Assembly: GCA_018241965.1 (NCBI GenBank)
Contig: JAFECS010000041.1
Coordinates: 1-58,010, forward strand
DNA from: Pseudomonadota bacterium
GTDB taxonomy: Bacteria > Pseudomonadota > Gammaproteobacteria > Berkiellales > Berkiellaceae
DNA length: 58,010 nucleotides
Reading direction: 5' to 3'
A program made the position numbers and the translations under genes. The notes under the pieces are model-generated. The model was not told where the DNA came from. It worked only from the letters and a program-made list of their open reading frames with translations, and did no database searches. Of this stretch, positions 7,638 to 15,466 are shown one piece after another. The first letter of the stretch is position 1. Every line of letters begins with the position of its first letter.

Positions 7638-9032
7638 CTATGCCTCTTCGATGGTTTGCTTAGACGACCATCCTAGTTTGTTTTCTTCCTGCTTGCGATC
7701 ATGCGCTGACCATAAAGGAAGCAACATGAGCAATATTATTGCCGAACTTACCAGCATTGAGATAAAAAAGCCATCCCATCCAAAGGAATCAATCATTCTT
7801 CCAATTGGGTATCCGGCAGTAGCTGCTCCAAAATATCCTAATGTTCCAGCAAACCCATTTGAAGTTGCAGCAGCTCGCTTGTCAACAAACTCTGCAGCAG
7901 CTAGACCAACAATCATTTGCGGACCAAAGACAAATGCACCAATAAGTGCAAGTAAAGTCATGTCTATAAAGGTTTGGTTTTCTGGAACGTACATCAAACC
8001 AAATAAGGAACCTATCAGGCCAAGAGCACAGATCACCATAACTGGTACTCTGTTACCTTTCCAAAAGTAATCAGACCCCCAACCGGCGGCTATCATACCA
8101 ACAAAACCACCAACTTCAAACCAAAACACGCCGCTACTTGCAAGCATGTCAGCCATGCCTTTGGCTTCAGTTAAGTAGAATACTGTCCAATCGTTAATTG
8201 CTGTTCTAACTACATAAACAAAAAAGTAGGACAATGAAAAGATCCAAACATATTTATTGTTTAAGACTTGATGAAATAAAATTTCTCGAACAGATAACAA
8301 AGAATGCTTGGTATGCGAAACATCACAAGCCTCATTTGAGATATGATGATTCTTTTGTTTGTAGTCTTCAACTGTTGGCAAGCCTAAAGTTCTTGGAACA
8401 TCGCGCAAGCGGTTAATCAAAATCAAGCCCATGATGATGCTGCAGAATGCAGGAACAAACATGGCGTAACGCCAACCAAAAGTAACCGCACAAAATACCG
8501 CAAGTAAAGGTATCAGCGCTCCCCCTAAATTGTGAGAAGTGCTGCATATGCTATACCACAAACCACGCTCTGACTGATCAAACCAGTAATTAAGCTGTTT
8601 ACAACAAGCGGGCCATCCCCAGGCCTGGAACCAACCATTTAAGCCCCAGAACACAGCAAACAACCAAAACGAGGAGCTCATGCCAAAAAGGATATTAAGG
8701 ATACCGGTGATCATAAGCCCTGTGGCCATGAAAAAGCGTGGGTTAGATCTATCCGACATTACACCACTGACAAATTTGCTGATGCCGTAGCTAATATAGA
8801 GAATTGATCCAAGTAAACCCAACTCACTTTTGGAAAATCCCAAATCGGCGGCCATGTAAGGCATGGCAAATGTGAAGCTTTTTCGAGTGAAGTAGAAAAT
8901 GGCATAACCGACGAAAATAGAATAACAGATCCGTATCCGCCAATAACGGTAATCACTGTCTATTTCGGCCTTGCTCTTGGTAATTGGCTGATAAGGTGCG
9001 GGTTTTAAAAAGTCCAAAGACTTCCAGCTCAC
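7638..9032 (-). CDS. OPA-family MFS transporter (UhpC/GlpT-like)
   Basis: 464 aa, twelve predicted membrane helices. Organophosphate:Pi antiporter signatures are visible: YAIFYFTRKSFTFAMPYM in helix 1, FVSGVMSDRSNPR in the helix 2-3 loop, and GWGWPACCK-type residues (NGWFQAWGWPACCKQLNYW) in helix 4. These resemble UhpC/UhpT and GlpT, which exchange sugar phosphates or glycerol-3-phosphate for phosphate. The start is a GTG preceded by GGAGG with seven bases of spacing. There is no adjacent uhpA/uhpB, so it is more likely a transporter than a UhpC-type sensor. In an intracellular bacterium it would import host hexose phosphates. The substrate is inferred. Confidence 0.85.
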   Translation of the reverse strand: MSWKSLDFLKPAPYQPITKSKAEIDSDYRYWRIRICYSIFVGYAIFYFTRKSFTFAMPYMAADLGFSKSELGLLGSILYISYGISKFVSGVMSDRSNPRFFMATGLMITGILNILFGMSSSFWLFAVFWGLNGWFQAWGWPACCKQLNYWFDQSERGLWYSICSTSHNLGGALIPLLAVFCAVTFGWRYAMFVPAFCSIIMGLILINRLRDVPRTLGLPTVEDYKQKNHHISNEACDVSHTKHSLLSVREILFHQVLNNKYVWIFSLSYFFVYVVRTAINDWTVFYLTEAKGMADMLASSGVFWFEVGGFVGMIAAGWGSDYFWKGNRVPVMVICALGLIGSLFGLMYVPENQTFIDMTLLALIGAFVFGPQMIVGLAAAEFVDKRAAATSNGFAGTLGYFGAATAGYPIGRMIDSFGWDGFFISMLVSSAIILLMLLPLWSAHDRKQEENKLGWSSKQTIEEA

Positions 9033-9164
9033 GCGTTAGCCTCCTTTATTCGGACTGCATTATAGGTACTAATAAAGCAATTCAACTTAATCATTCACGG
9101 CTAAATCAACAAGGCGCAAAAGATATCATGTACAAACCTAAACTCAAAGGAGATTCTTTTTAGC

Positions 9165-9545
9165 TCACAAGACAACGATGGCATCCAGCTCCACCAAGGC
9201 CTCTCTTGGTAAGGCAGTCACCTGAATTGTTGTTCGAGCAGGATACGGTTCTTTAAATACCTGCTTCATCAACTCATTTACAGCAGCAAAATCTTTCAGA
9301 TCGGTGACATAAACGGTCAACTTAGCAATATTTTCTAAGCGCCCTTTTGCTGCCTCAACGACTGCTTGGATATTTTTAAAAATTTGCTGCAATTGTGCTT
9401 CAAAACCACCAGCAACTAAATTGCCATTGTGGGGGTCAAGTCCAATTTGACCCGAGAGAAAAAGTAAATTTTGTGCTTGTATTGCTTGAGAATAAGGGCC
9501 TATGGCTGCGGGGGCTTGGTTAGTTTGGATGGCTTTGAAACTCAT
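9165..9545 (-). CDS. ridA: RidA family enamine/imine deaminase
   Basis: 126 aa, full length for the YjgF/YER057c/UK114 family. It has AIGPYSQAI near residue 17, FLSGQIGLDP near 30, and the C-terminal signature PARTTIQVTALPREALVELDA, whose Arg binds the substrate carboxylate. RidA hydrolyses reactive 2-aminoacrylate and related enamines formed by PLP enzymes. Its ATG overlaps the stop of the upstream gene by four bases, so the two form a small operon. Confidence 0.93.
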   Translation of the reverse strand: MSFKAIQTNQAPAAIGPYSQAIQAQNLLFLSGQIGLDPHNGNLVAGGFEAQLQQIFKNIQAVVEAAKGRLENIAKLTVYVTDLKDFAAVNELMKQVFKEPYPARTTIQVTALPREALVELDAIVVL

Positions 9546-9901
9546 TGTTTACTCCCACGGCCAGGAAAGGGAAAAATATTATCTATATTAGGCAATGCGT
9601 GAGTAGGAAAACTGTCATCTTTAAGTGCAAAGATTAACATGATTGTATCAGCGCGTAGGTAAGTCTCACCTGTATATTGACGTGCGTTATCGTCCCCTTT
9701 TCCGAGCACGCAAATATTATCCTCAAGAAACCAATAAGTTTTCTCTAGTTTAATAGCAGATTCTGCTAACTCACCTCGGGACCATGCTTCTAAATCAGTT
9801 TTAAGCATTTGGCCACGAAAAACTGTAATACCATCCGTGTATTTATTGACCTCAACTTCAACCCATACTTTTTTTTCATTGCTTTTTGCTTTATGTTTCA
9901 T
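9542..9901 (-). CDS. Conserved hypothetical protein upstream of ridA
   Basis: 119 aa, cytoplasmic, no signal peptide or membrane helix. The N-terminus is basic (MKHKAKSNEKKVW), followed by a mixed beta-rich region (WVEVEVNKYTDGITVF, KTYWFLEDNICVLGKG, TIMLIFALKD) and a Pro/Gly-rich end (FPFPGRGSKQ). It is translationally coupled to ridA. I do not recognise the family. Confidence 0.6.
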   Translation of the reverse strand: MKHKAKSNEKKVWVEVEVNKYTDGITVFRGQMLKTDLEAWSRGELAESAIKLEKTYWFLEDNICVLGKGDDNARQYTGETYLRADTIMLIFALKDDSFPTHALPNIDNIFPFPGRGSKQ

Positions 9902-10086
9902 AGTTTAAGCTCTAACTAGTTGAAGATATTGTGCCCATAATATCATCTATAAATAAGTCCTATAATGCAATTGTACGCATTTGATGTATCTACAAGATAA
10001 AATCTTTTCAACTGAACTATTCTGTTAATTTACCTGTCACAAACCTGTGATGAAAAAATAAAATATTTCTTCTGGGAGGGGTGACC

Positions 10087-10773
10087 ATGAAATTTAAAAT
10101 ATTTACTGGTATTGCTATCAGTATTTCTTTGTTTTCCACGATGACTTTGGCAGCAGGATTTGGGCAATCTTTATGTAAATCACCCAATTATCATTGTGTG
10201 AAAGTTACAAAAGGACAATCTTGGAATTCGCTATTCCCTGATCCGGACACGCGTATGGTGGTGAAAAAAGTAAACCGCATGAACACCCCCTTACATAATG
10301 GCATGGTCATCGCAGTACCAAACAACCTTACGTCCAATGTTATGGATTTTTCTCCCTTTCCTACAAAAATTGATTCAGCCCCAGCCTCTGGGATGGTGCA
10401 GGTGAGCTTAAGCAAGCTTGCTTGGGGAGCCTATGATTCTTCTGGCACCTTATTAAATTGGGGGCCAGTCTCTGGCGGCAAAGGATACTGTCCAGATATA
10501 CACCATGGATGCCACACCCCCACAGGAAGTTTCAAAGTGTTTGATAAACAAGGAGCTGGTTGTATTTCCCATGTGTTTCCTATAGCAACACATGGTGGCG
10601 CGCCCATGCCTTATTGCATGCACTTCCATGGGGGGTTCGCCTTGCATGGCTCCCCCACTGTTCCTGGCTTTAACGCAAGCCATGGTTGTGTACGCATGTT
10701 TACAGAAGATGCGATGTGGTTGAACCACAATTTTGTGGAGTTAGGAGAGACCCTAGTAAAGATATTGCCTTAA
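10087..10773 (+). CDS. Secreted L,D-transpeptidase (YkuD domain)
   Basis: 228 aa from the ATG six bases after GGGAGGG; a GTG six bases earlier lies too close to that site. A signal peptide spans about residues 1-21. Residues about 40-80 (KVTKGQSWNSLFPD, LHNGMVIAVPNN) resemble a LysM-type wall-binding module. The YkuD domain ends with HGGFALHGS and the catalytic SHGCVRM, in which C201 is the nucleophile and H199 its partner. The enzyme cross-links peptidoglycan through meso-DAP or attaches proteins to it. It stands alone. Confidence 0.9.
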   Translation: MKFKIFTGIAISISLFSTMTLAAGFGQSLCKSPNYHCVKVTKGQSWNSLFPDPDTRMVVKKVNRMNTPLHNGMVIAVPNNLTSNVMDFSPFPTKIDSAPASGMVQVSLSKLAWGAYDSSGTLLNWGPVSGGKGYCPDIHHGCHTPTGSFKVFDKQGAGCISHVFPIATHGGAPMPYCMHFHGGFALHGSPTVPGFNASHGCVRMFTEDAMWLNHNFVELGETLVKILP

Positions 10774-10787
10774 GTATTTTTCATATC

Positions 10788-10855
10788 GTAGGGGCGCAGC
10801 CTGTCTGCGCCCATATTAAAAGATTTGATGGGCGCATACGGGATGCGCCCCTACA
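10788..10855. repeat. REP-like inverted pair, family A (copy 2)
   Basis: A complete pair: GTAG foot, GGGCGCA hairpin, an AT spacer containing AAGATTTGAT, then the inverted hairpin ending in CTAC. It lies between the L,D-transpeptidase and the small peptide gene and may also stop transcription of the former. Confidence 0.85.
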
Positions 10856-10900
10856 AACATTTATAATTTCATCGCCTATATTTGCATTTACAACCTAATT

Positions 10901-10919
10901 GAGAATGAGTATCATTTGC
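10901..10919. promoter_or_regulatory. Fur-box-like operator
   Basis: GAGAATGAGTATCATTTGC matches the 19-bp Fur consensus at 14 positions (my count), including the AATGA and ATCATT cores. It is 43 bases upstream of the ATG of the small peptide gene. If real, it would repress the peptide and possibly kdsB when iron is plentiful. Confidence 0.5.
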
Positions 10920-10961
10920 CTTCAAACAATTCCCTAAATGTAGTTAGTTAGGATATAAAAA

Positions 10962-11231
10962 ATGAAGTCACAAATGAAAGTCCTCAATCAAGCTCAAATC
11001 CAACAAGTTAGCGCAGGTCATGGTGAAGAAGGGTTATTGCTCTATCTGGCTATTCCGCACATCATTATCGGCATCATCGAATTTACCAATTATTTCGGCA
11101 ATAGAATTGCAAATGGCTGTGACAATATCGAAGAAGATGATTATTTTGCTAAAGGCATGTGCGCTGTTTATCAATTTGCCTATAATGGCGTATCTGGTGT
11201 TTATCAAACCATCACAGGTAATACTCAATAA
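10962..11231 (+). CDS. Small peptide with double-glycine-type (bacteriocin-like) leader
   Basis: 89 aa. The N-terminus MKVLNQAQIQQVSAG (residues 5-19) resembles leaders cleaved by C39-peptidase ABC exporters: hydrophobic positions spaced as in LxxxQIxxVS, followed by AG in place of the usual GG. The putative mature part has a hydrophobic segment (LLLYLAIPHIIIGIIEF) and two cysteines 15 residues apart that could form a disulfide. SD TTAGGA is well placed. A Fur-like site lies upstream, as in siderophore-type microcins. The stop overlaps the kdsB start (TAATG), so the genes are coupled. No exporter or immunity gene is nearby, so an intracellular peptide or an unrelated small protein remains possible. 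Confidence 0.6.
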   Translation: MKSQMKVLNQAQIQQVSAGHGEEGLLLYLAIPHIIIGIIEFTNYFGNRIANGCDNIEEDDYFAKGMCAVYQFAYNGVSGVYQTITGNTQ

Positions 11232-12028
11232 TGATCTCTCAATCAAAAGCGACAATTATTATCCCTGCACGCTATGAATCCAGTCGTTTTCCAGGTAAGC
11301 CATTGGCAATGATCAATGGCTTGACCATGATTGAGCGGGTTTGGAGAATAGCAAATAATTGTAAACATGCCGATGCGGTTTATATTGCAACAGATAGCGA
11401 AATCATTGCTGAACATGTAAAACTTTTTGGTGCTAAAGTAATCATGACAGATGAAAGCTGCCGCACCGGAACAGATAGAGTGGCACAAGCGACTGAAGAT
11501 TTTACCGATGAGAATGCCATTGTCGTCAGTTTACAAGGCGATGCCGTGCTTACCCCACCCTGGATTATCGATGAAGTTATCCATGCCATGAAACAGCATG
11601 ATACCGTTTGTCTAGCCACACCAGCTGTTAAATTAAAAGGGCAAGCGTTACAAGACTTCCTTGCACATAAAAAAATAAGCCCAAGCTCAGGCACAACTGT
11701 TGTTTTTGATAAAGAGCGTAATGCTTTATATTTTTCAAAACAACCCATTCCATTTGACTATAATGCCAATAGTCCAGAAGCCTATTTATATCGGCATATT
11801 GGGTTGTATGCTTATCGCGTAAACACCTTAAGACAACTACAAGCGTTAGAGCAATCCCCGCTTGAAAAACAAGAAAAATTAGAACAACTTCGTGCATTAG
11901 AAAATGGTATTCCCATACGCATCGTTTGCGTAGATTATCAAGGCCGATCACATGGCTCTGTGGATACCCCGCAAGATGTTAAAGTCATCGAAAAAATTAT
12001 TGCTGCTGAAGGGGAGCTTGTTGCATGA
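11231..12028 (+). CDS. kdsB: 3-deoxy-manno-octulosonate cytidylyltransferase
   Basis: 265 aa. The nucleotidyltransferase signature IIPARYESSRFPGKPL is at residues about 10-25, with ATDSEII, the LQGDAVL metal-binding motif near 100, and the C-terminal GRSHGSVDTPQD. It activates Kdo with CTP for lipid A inner-core synthesis in the cytoplasm; kdsA, the synthase gene, is at 45646-46485. It follows the small peptide gene with a one-base overlap (TAATG) and overlaps the phosphatase behind it (ATGA), forming a three-gene transcription unit. Confidence 0.95.
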   Translation: MISQSKATIIIPARYESSRFPGKPLAMINGLTMIERVWRIANNCKHADAVYIATDSEIIAEHVKLFGAKVIMTDESCRTGTDRVAQATEDFTDENAIVVSLQGDAVLTPPWIIDEVIHAMKQHDTVCLATPAVKLKGQALQDFLAHKKISPSSGTTVVFDKERNALYFSKQPIPFDYNANSPEAYLYRHIGLYAYRVNTLRQLQALEQSPLEKQEKLEQLRALENGIPIRIVCVDYQGRSHGSVDTPQDVKVIEKIIAAEGELVA

Positions 12029-12672
12029 CAAAAGCTAAAACTTTCCGCTTACTGGTGCTAAGGCATGGCAATACTTTTGAAGCAAATCAAATTGCAACAC
12101 AAGTAGGCTCTAAAACAGATATGTCTTTAACTGAAAAAGGGCTTAACCAAGCGAAACAATTTTTGGCGCTGCTCAAGAAAGACCAGTTATCCCCCTTTGC
12201 TATTTATAGTGGCTCTTTGCAACGTCAAAGCACTACAGCCAAGCTCATCCAAGAAGCCTTTCCGCAAGCAGGCCTGTATACGCATCAAGATGCCCTTGAT
12301 GAAATAGATTATGGTGCTTGGGAAGGACTAACCACTGAAGAAATTAAAGCGAAATGGCCCAATGAATATGAACACTGGGTTTCACAAGCAACCTGGCCAA
12401 ATAAAATATTCCAATCTTCCCTGGAAAAGCATCAACAAGCCTTACAAACCTGGTTAGAACACATTGCGTCTAACGTTCCTGAAAATGGCTTAGTCGTTGC
12501 TGTCTCTAGCAATGGGATCATCCGTTTTATGCTGCAATGGATCCCAACACTGTGGAATAACTTAGTTTCTGAACAGAAAATAGAAACCTATAAGGTAGGC
12601 ACAGGGTGTTACTGTGATCTACGCTTTAAGGGGCTTGTACCCGAAATAGCAGGTTGGAATTTAAAACCTTAG
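12025..12672 (+). CDS. Histidine phosphatase family protein
   Basis: 215 aa. The catalytic motif is LRHGNTFEANQ near residues 12-22, with DMSLTEKGLNQAKQF, YSGSLQRQSTTAKLI, the acid-bearing DEIDYGAWEG near 93, and a late VAVSSNGIIRFML. In the last motif the second catalytic His seen in most relatives appears replaced by Ser-Asn, which may alter or abolish activity. It belongs to the phosphoglycerate-mutase-like branch 1. Its ATG overlaps the kdsB stop. The substrate is unknown. Confidence 0.8.
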   Translation: MTKAKTFRLLVLRHGNTFEANQIATQVGSKTDMSLTEKGLNQAKQFLALLKKDQLSPFAIYSGSLQRQSTTAKLIQEAFPQAGLYTHQDALDEIDYGAWEGLTTEEIKAKWPNEYEHWVSQATWPNKIFQSSLEKHQQALQTWLEHIASNVPENGLVVAVSSNGIIRFMLQWIPTLWNNLVSEQKIETYKVGTGCYCDLRFKGLVPEIAGWNLKP

Positions 12673-12681
12673 GAATTCTTT

Positions 12682-12727
12682 ACCCTCTCCCCTTGTGGGA
12701 GAGGGTGCCCGTAGGGCGGGTGAGGGC
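12682..12727. repeat. CCCTCTCCC-type palindromic repeat
   Basis: ACCCTCTCCC pairs with GGGAGAGGGT around a short loop. A second hairpin (GCCC-GTA-GGGC) and GGGTGAGGG follow. This compound palindrome is a widely dispersed intergenic repeat type in gammaproteobacteria (family recalled, not searched). It separates two convergent genes and abuts the stop codon of the next one. Confidence 0.75.
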
Positions 12728-13018
12728 CTACTCTCCCGCCTTCATCCAAGCATTTAAAGAATCAATGATCTTCTGCGCTTGTTCATTACTGGAGATATTG
12801 AATTTCGATTTTGGACGATATTCATTATTCTTTTTCTGATAACGACGGATACTATATTTAATTGGGCCGTACTCTTCTTTACGCTTATCCCAATCCTGGT
12901 ATTTAAAAATAATAGTCGTCCAAGCACCTTTAGATAATATCACCTTATCTAGCTCTTTGACTGTTACTACACCTTCATCAACATACTCAATAGTGATTTC
13001 TTCAACTTTTGATGCCAT
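12728..13018 (-). CDS. Conserved hypothetical protein, possibly PC4-like
   Basis: 96 aa, preceded by an AGAGGGA ribosome site. The sequence is acidic-basic mixed with a Trp-rich core (KGAWTTIIFKYQDWDKRKEE) and KYSIRRYQKKNNEYRPKS, a pattern of strands and basic turns reminiscent of the PC4/YdbC single-stranded DNA-binding fold. I recall near-identical proteins widely in proteobacteria with no assigned role. It stands alone between two repeat-bearing spacers. The PC4 comparison is tentative. Confidence 0.65.
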   Translation of the reverse strand: MASKVEEITIEYVDEGVVTVKELDKVILSKGAWTTIIFKYQDWDKRKEEYGPIKYSIRRYQKKNNEYRPKSKFNISSNEQAQKIIDSLNAWMKAGE

Positions 13019-13052
13019 GAACCTATCCCTCTAAAAATAAATACAGAGTATA

Positions 13053-15347
13053 TTATTTTTTATCCGATTTTTTTACATCATCATGCATTTGAATTTTAGT
13101 AAGCTCAGCAATTAGCTTTTGTGACTGATCTAACTCTTGAGGTGAAAGTGTATTGAGCACTTCATCACGAACTTTGTTAAAGTTCGTGCTGCCCCCCATC
13201 GAGGCCACTTTTAACCATGCATAAGCTTTGGCTTTATCTTTTATCACACCTTTACCATCACGATAAAGTAAACCTAATTCATATTGGGCATTCTTATCGC
13301 CCTGGTTTGCTGCTTTTTCAAAAAACTCAGCAGCCTTTACATCGTCTACTTGCGTGCCACGACCCGTTAAATAACTTTTCGCCAATTCAAATTCAGCACT
13401 TGCATGACCTTGTGCAGCCGCTAAGGCAAACATTTTAGTAGCTTGCTCCTCATTTTTATCTAATACATCCCCTTTAAGATATGCCATTCCTAAACCATAT
13501 TGTGAATCTTTAAAGCCTTGCTTTGCTGCAAGCTGATAATATTTAATGGCTTCTTTAGGATCCGCATCAACACCTAATCCTTCAGCAAACATTTTTCCTA
13601 GTTCATTTTGAGCTGCGCCATCACCACCTTGTGCTGCTTTCACAAACCAATCTTTGGCTTTGGCATAACTTTGTTCGCCATATACGCCGTCTCTAAAACA
13701 GGTACCAAAATAATAATACGCTTCAGGAGTAATAGCAGTTGCCTGTGACGCTTTTTGGAAGTATTCACAAGCCTTTTTAAGATCGACTTTATATCCTTTA
13801 TCTCCATTGGCAAGCGCAGTTCCAACATAAAGCATCGCTTCAGGGTTATTTTTTTCTAATGCTTTTTTCAAAAAATCATTTGCTATCACTTGTTGCTTTA
13901 CTGTGCCATAACCTGAGGTGTAATAATTAAATAATTTAAATTGCGCTGCTCCATCATCTTTAGCTGCAGCTTTTTCAAACCATTCTAGTGCTTTTAATTT
14001 ATCTGGTTGTTGCCCGTAACCATTTTCAGCAGCAATCCCAAGCTCAAACATTGCTTTCACTGAGCCTTGTGCAGCAGCTTTTTGTAGAATGTCATTAGAT
14101 TTCGCATAGTCAACAGGAACGCCCTCTCCATCACGATACATTTTTGCTAATGCTATCATGCCCTTTTCATCTTGTGATTTAGCTGCCAACATCACCCATT
14201 TTGCAGATTCTTCTAAACTTTTATCAACGCCATCACCTGTTTTGTAAGCTTGCGCTAATATTAGCGCGGAATCGGAATTGCCATTCTCAGCTGCTTTTAC
14301 AAAATATTCTATCGCTTTCTTTTGGTTTTTAGGTACACCCATACCATTTTGGTAAACAATACCTAATACATAATAAGCAGGCGCATATTTATCTCGGGCC
14401 GCAGCATCAAATAAATCTAAAGCTTTATCATCGTCTTGTGGAACACCTTGACCCTTGCTGTAATTTAATCCTAAAGCATATTTAGCAGGAGCGTAGTTTT
14501 TCTCGATGGCTTTCATAAACCATTTATTAGCCAACATATAATTTTTATCAACTTCTTGACCTTCGTTATAGATTAATCCCAAATTATATTGGGAGGCAGG
14601 ATCACCAGCATTGGCCGCTTTTTCAAACCAAGAAATAGCAGATTGAATACTCTTAGATATACCAATCCCTTTTACATAGCAAAGTCCAACATTGTAGGCG
14701 GCCTCAACATTGCCCTGTTCAGCGGATTTTCTAAACCATTCAAAAGCTTCAGTTGGACTTTTTTTAACACCCTCAGCTTTCATATACATCATACCAACAC
14801 TAAGTTGCGCTTCTGCACTACCGTCTTTTGCTGCAGATAAAGTGGTATCAAACAAGCTTTTCTTAGCTTCTTCTTCAGAAACAGGCTTACTTACCCCTTG
14901 GTTGGCTTGATTGGGTGATGCTTGTCCTGCTTGTTGCTGTTGTTGCGTTTGTTGCTGGGGTTGTGCTTGCGTCTGTTGTTGGATTTGTTGTTGATTTTGA
15001 TGTTGAGGCTGTGCCTGTGTCTGTTGTTGCACTTTTTGTTGTGGTTGTTTTTGGCTAGCTTGATTCTGCATCGCTTGAGCTGCCTTTTGCGCCGCTTGCC
15101 CCTGCACTGTCTGATCAGCCTTTTGTATTACCTGTCCTTGCCCTTGTGGTAACGCTTGACCTTGGGCTTGCCCGACTTGTTCTGTTGTTTGCCCTTGAAC
15201 AGCTTGAGCCGCTTTTTGAGCAGCTTGACCTTGCGCTACCTGCCCTCCTTGTGCTTGCGCCCAAAGGCATGAGCTGCAAAGCAAAGCGCTTGCACCAAAC
15301 AAAAGGCTTAATGGTAAAGAATATCTTTTAGCAGGTGGCTTGATCAT
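13053..15347 (-). CDS. Secreted Sel1-repeat protein with Gln-rich N-terminal region
   Basis: 764 aa from the ATG that places the signal peptide (MIKPPAKRYSLPLS... to LWAQA) at the N-terminus; an upstream in-frame ATG would bury it. Residues about 35-160 are low-complexity Gln/Ala repeats, including two copies of a VQGQAAQKAAQA unit. From about residue 165 onward there are roughly fifteen 36-residue Sel1-like repeats with the pattern A...LG..Y..G.GV..D..KA..WF.KAA. Sel1 repeats form a TPR-like superhelix that binds proteins. In Legionella such proteins (EnhC, LpnE) help host-cell entry or trafficking, which makes this a candidate virulence factor. It is divergent from another Sel1 gene. Confidence 0.85.
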   Translation of the reverse strand: MIKPPAKRYSLPLSLLFGASALLCSSCLWAQAQGGQVAQGQAAQKAAQAVQGQTTEQVGQAQGQALPQGQGQVIQKADQTVQGQAAQKAAQAMQNQASQKQPQQKVQQQTQAQPQHQNQQQIQQQTQAQPQQQTQQQQQAGQASPNQANQGVSKPVSEEEAKKSLFDTTLSAAKDGSAEAQLSVGMMYMKAEGVKKSPTEAFEWFRKSAEQGNVEAAYNVGLCYVKGIGISKSIQSAISWFEKAANAGDPASQYNLGLIYNEGQEVDKNYMLANKWFMKAIEKNYAPAKYALGLNYSKGQGVPQDDDKALDLFDAAARDKYAPAYYVLGIVYQNGMGVPKNQKKAIEYFVKAAENGNSDSALILAQAYKTGDGVDKSLEESAKWVMLAAKSQDEKGMIALAKMYRDGEGVPVDYAKSNDILQKAAAQGSVKAMFELGIAAENGYGQQPDKLKALEWFEKAAAKDDGAAQFKLFNYYTSGYGTVKQQVIANDFLKKALEKNNPEAMLYVGTALANGDKGYKVDLKKACEYFQKASQATAITPEAYYYFGTCFRDGVYGEQSYAKAKDWFVKAAQGGDGAAQNELGKMFAEGLGVDADPKEAIKYYQLAAKQGFKDSQYGLGMAYLKGDVLDKNEEQATKMFALAAAQGHASAEFELAKSYLTGRGTQVDDVKAAEFFEKAANQGDKNAQYELGLLYRDGKGVIKDKAKAYAWLKVASMGGSTNFNKVRDEVLNTLSPQELDQSQKLIAELTKIQMHDDVKKSDKK

Positions 15348-15466
15348 AGTTACACCGTTTAATAAATTGATAATGGTATAATTTAATTTGGACATTCATT
15401 AATAGCAAAGATCGGCATATCAGTCTATTTATTAAATATATTACTGCAATTTGTTTGGTCTATTAC

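Noticed and set aside
7501..8070. 189-codon open frame on the plus strand across the permease end
   Set aside because: It is antisense to well-conserved membrane helices of the OPA transporter.
14922..15152. Leucine-rich 76-codon open frame on the plus strand
   Set aside because: It is the antisense shadow of the Gln-rich repeats of the large Sel1 protein (CAG/CAA codons read as leucine codons on the other strand).
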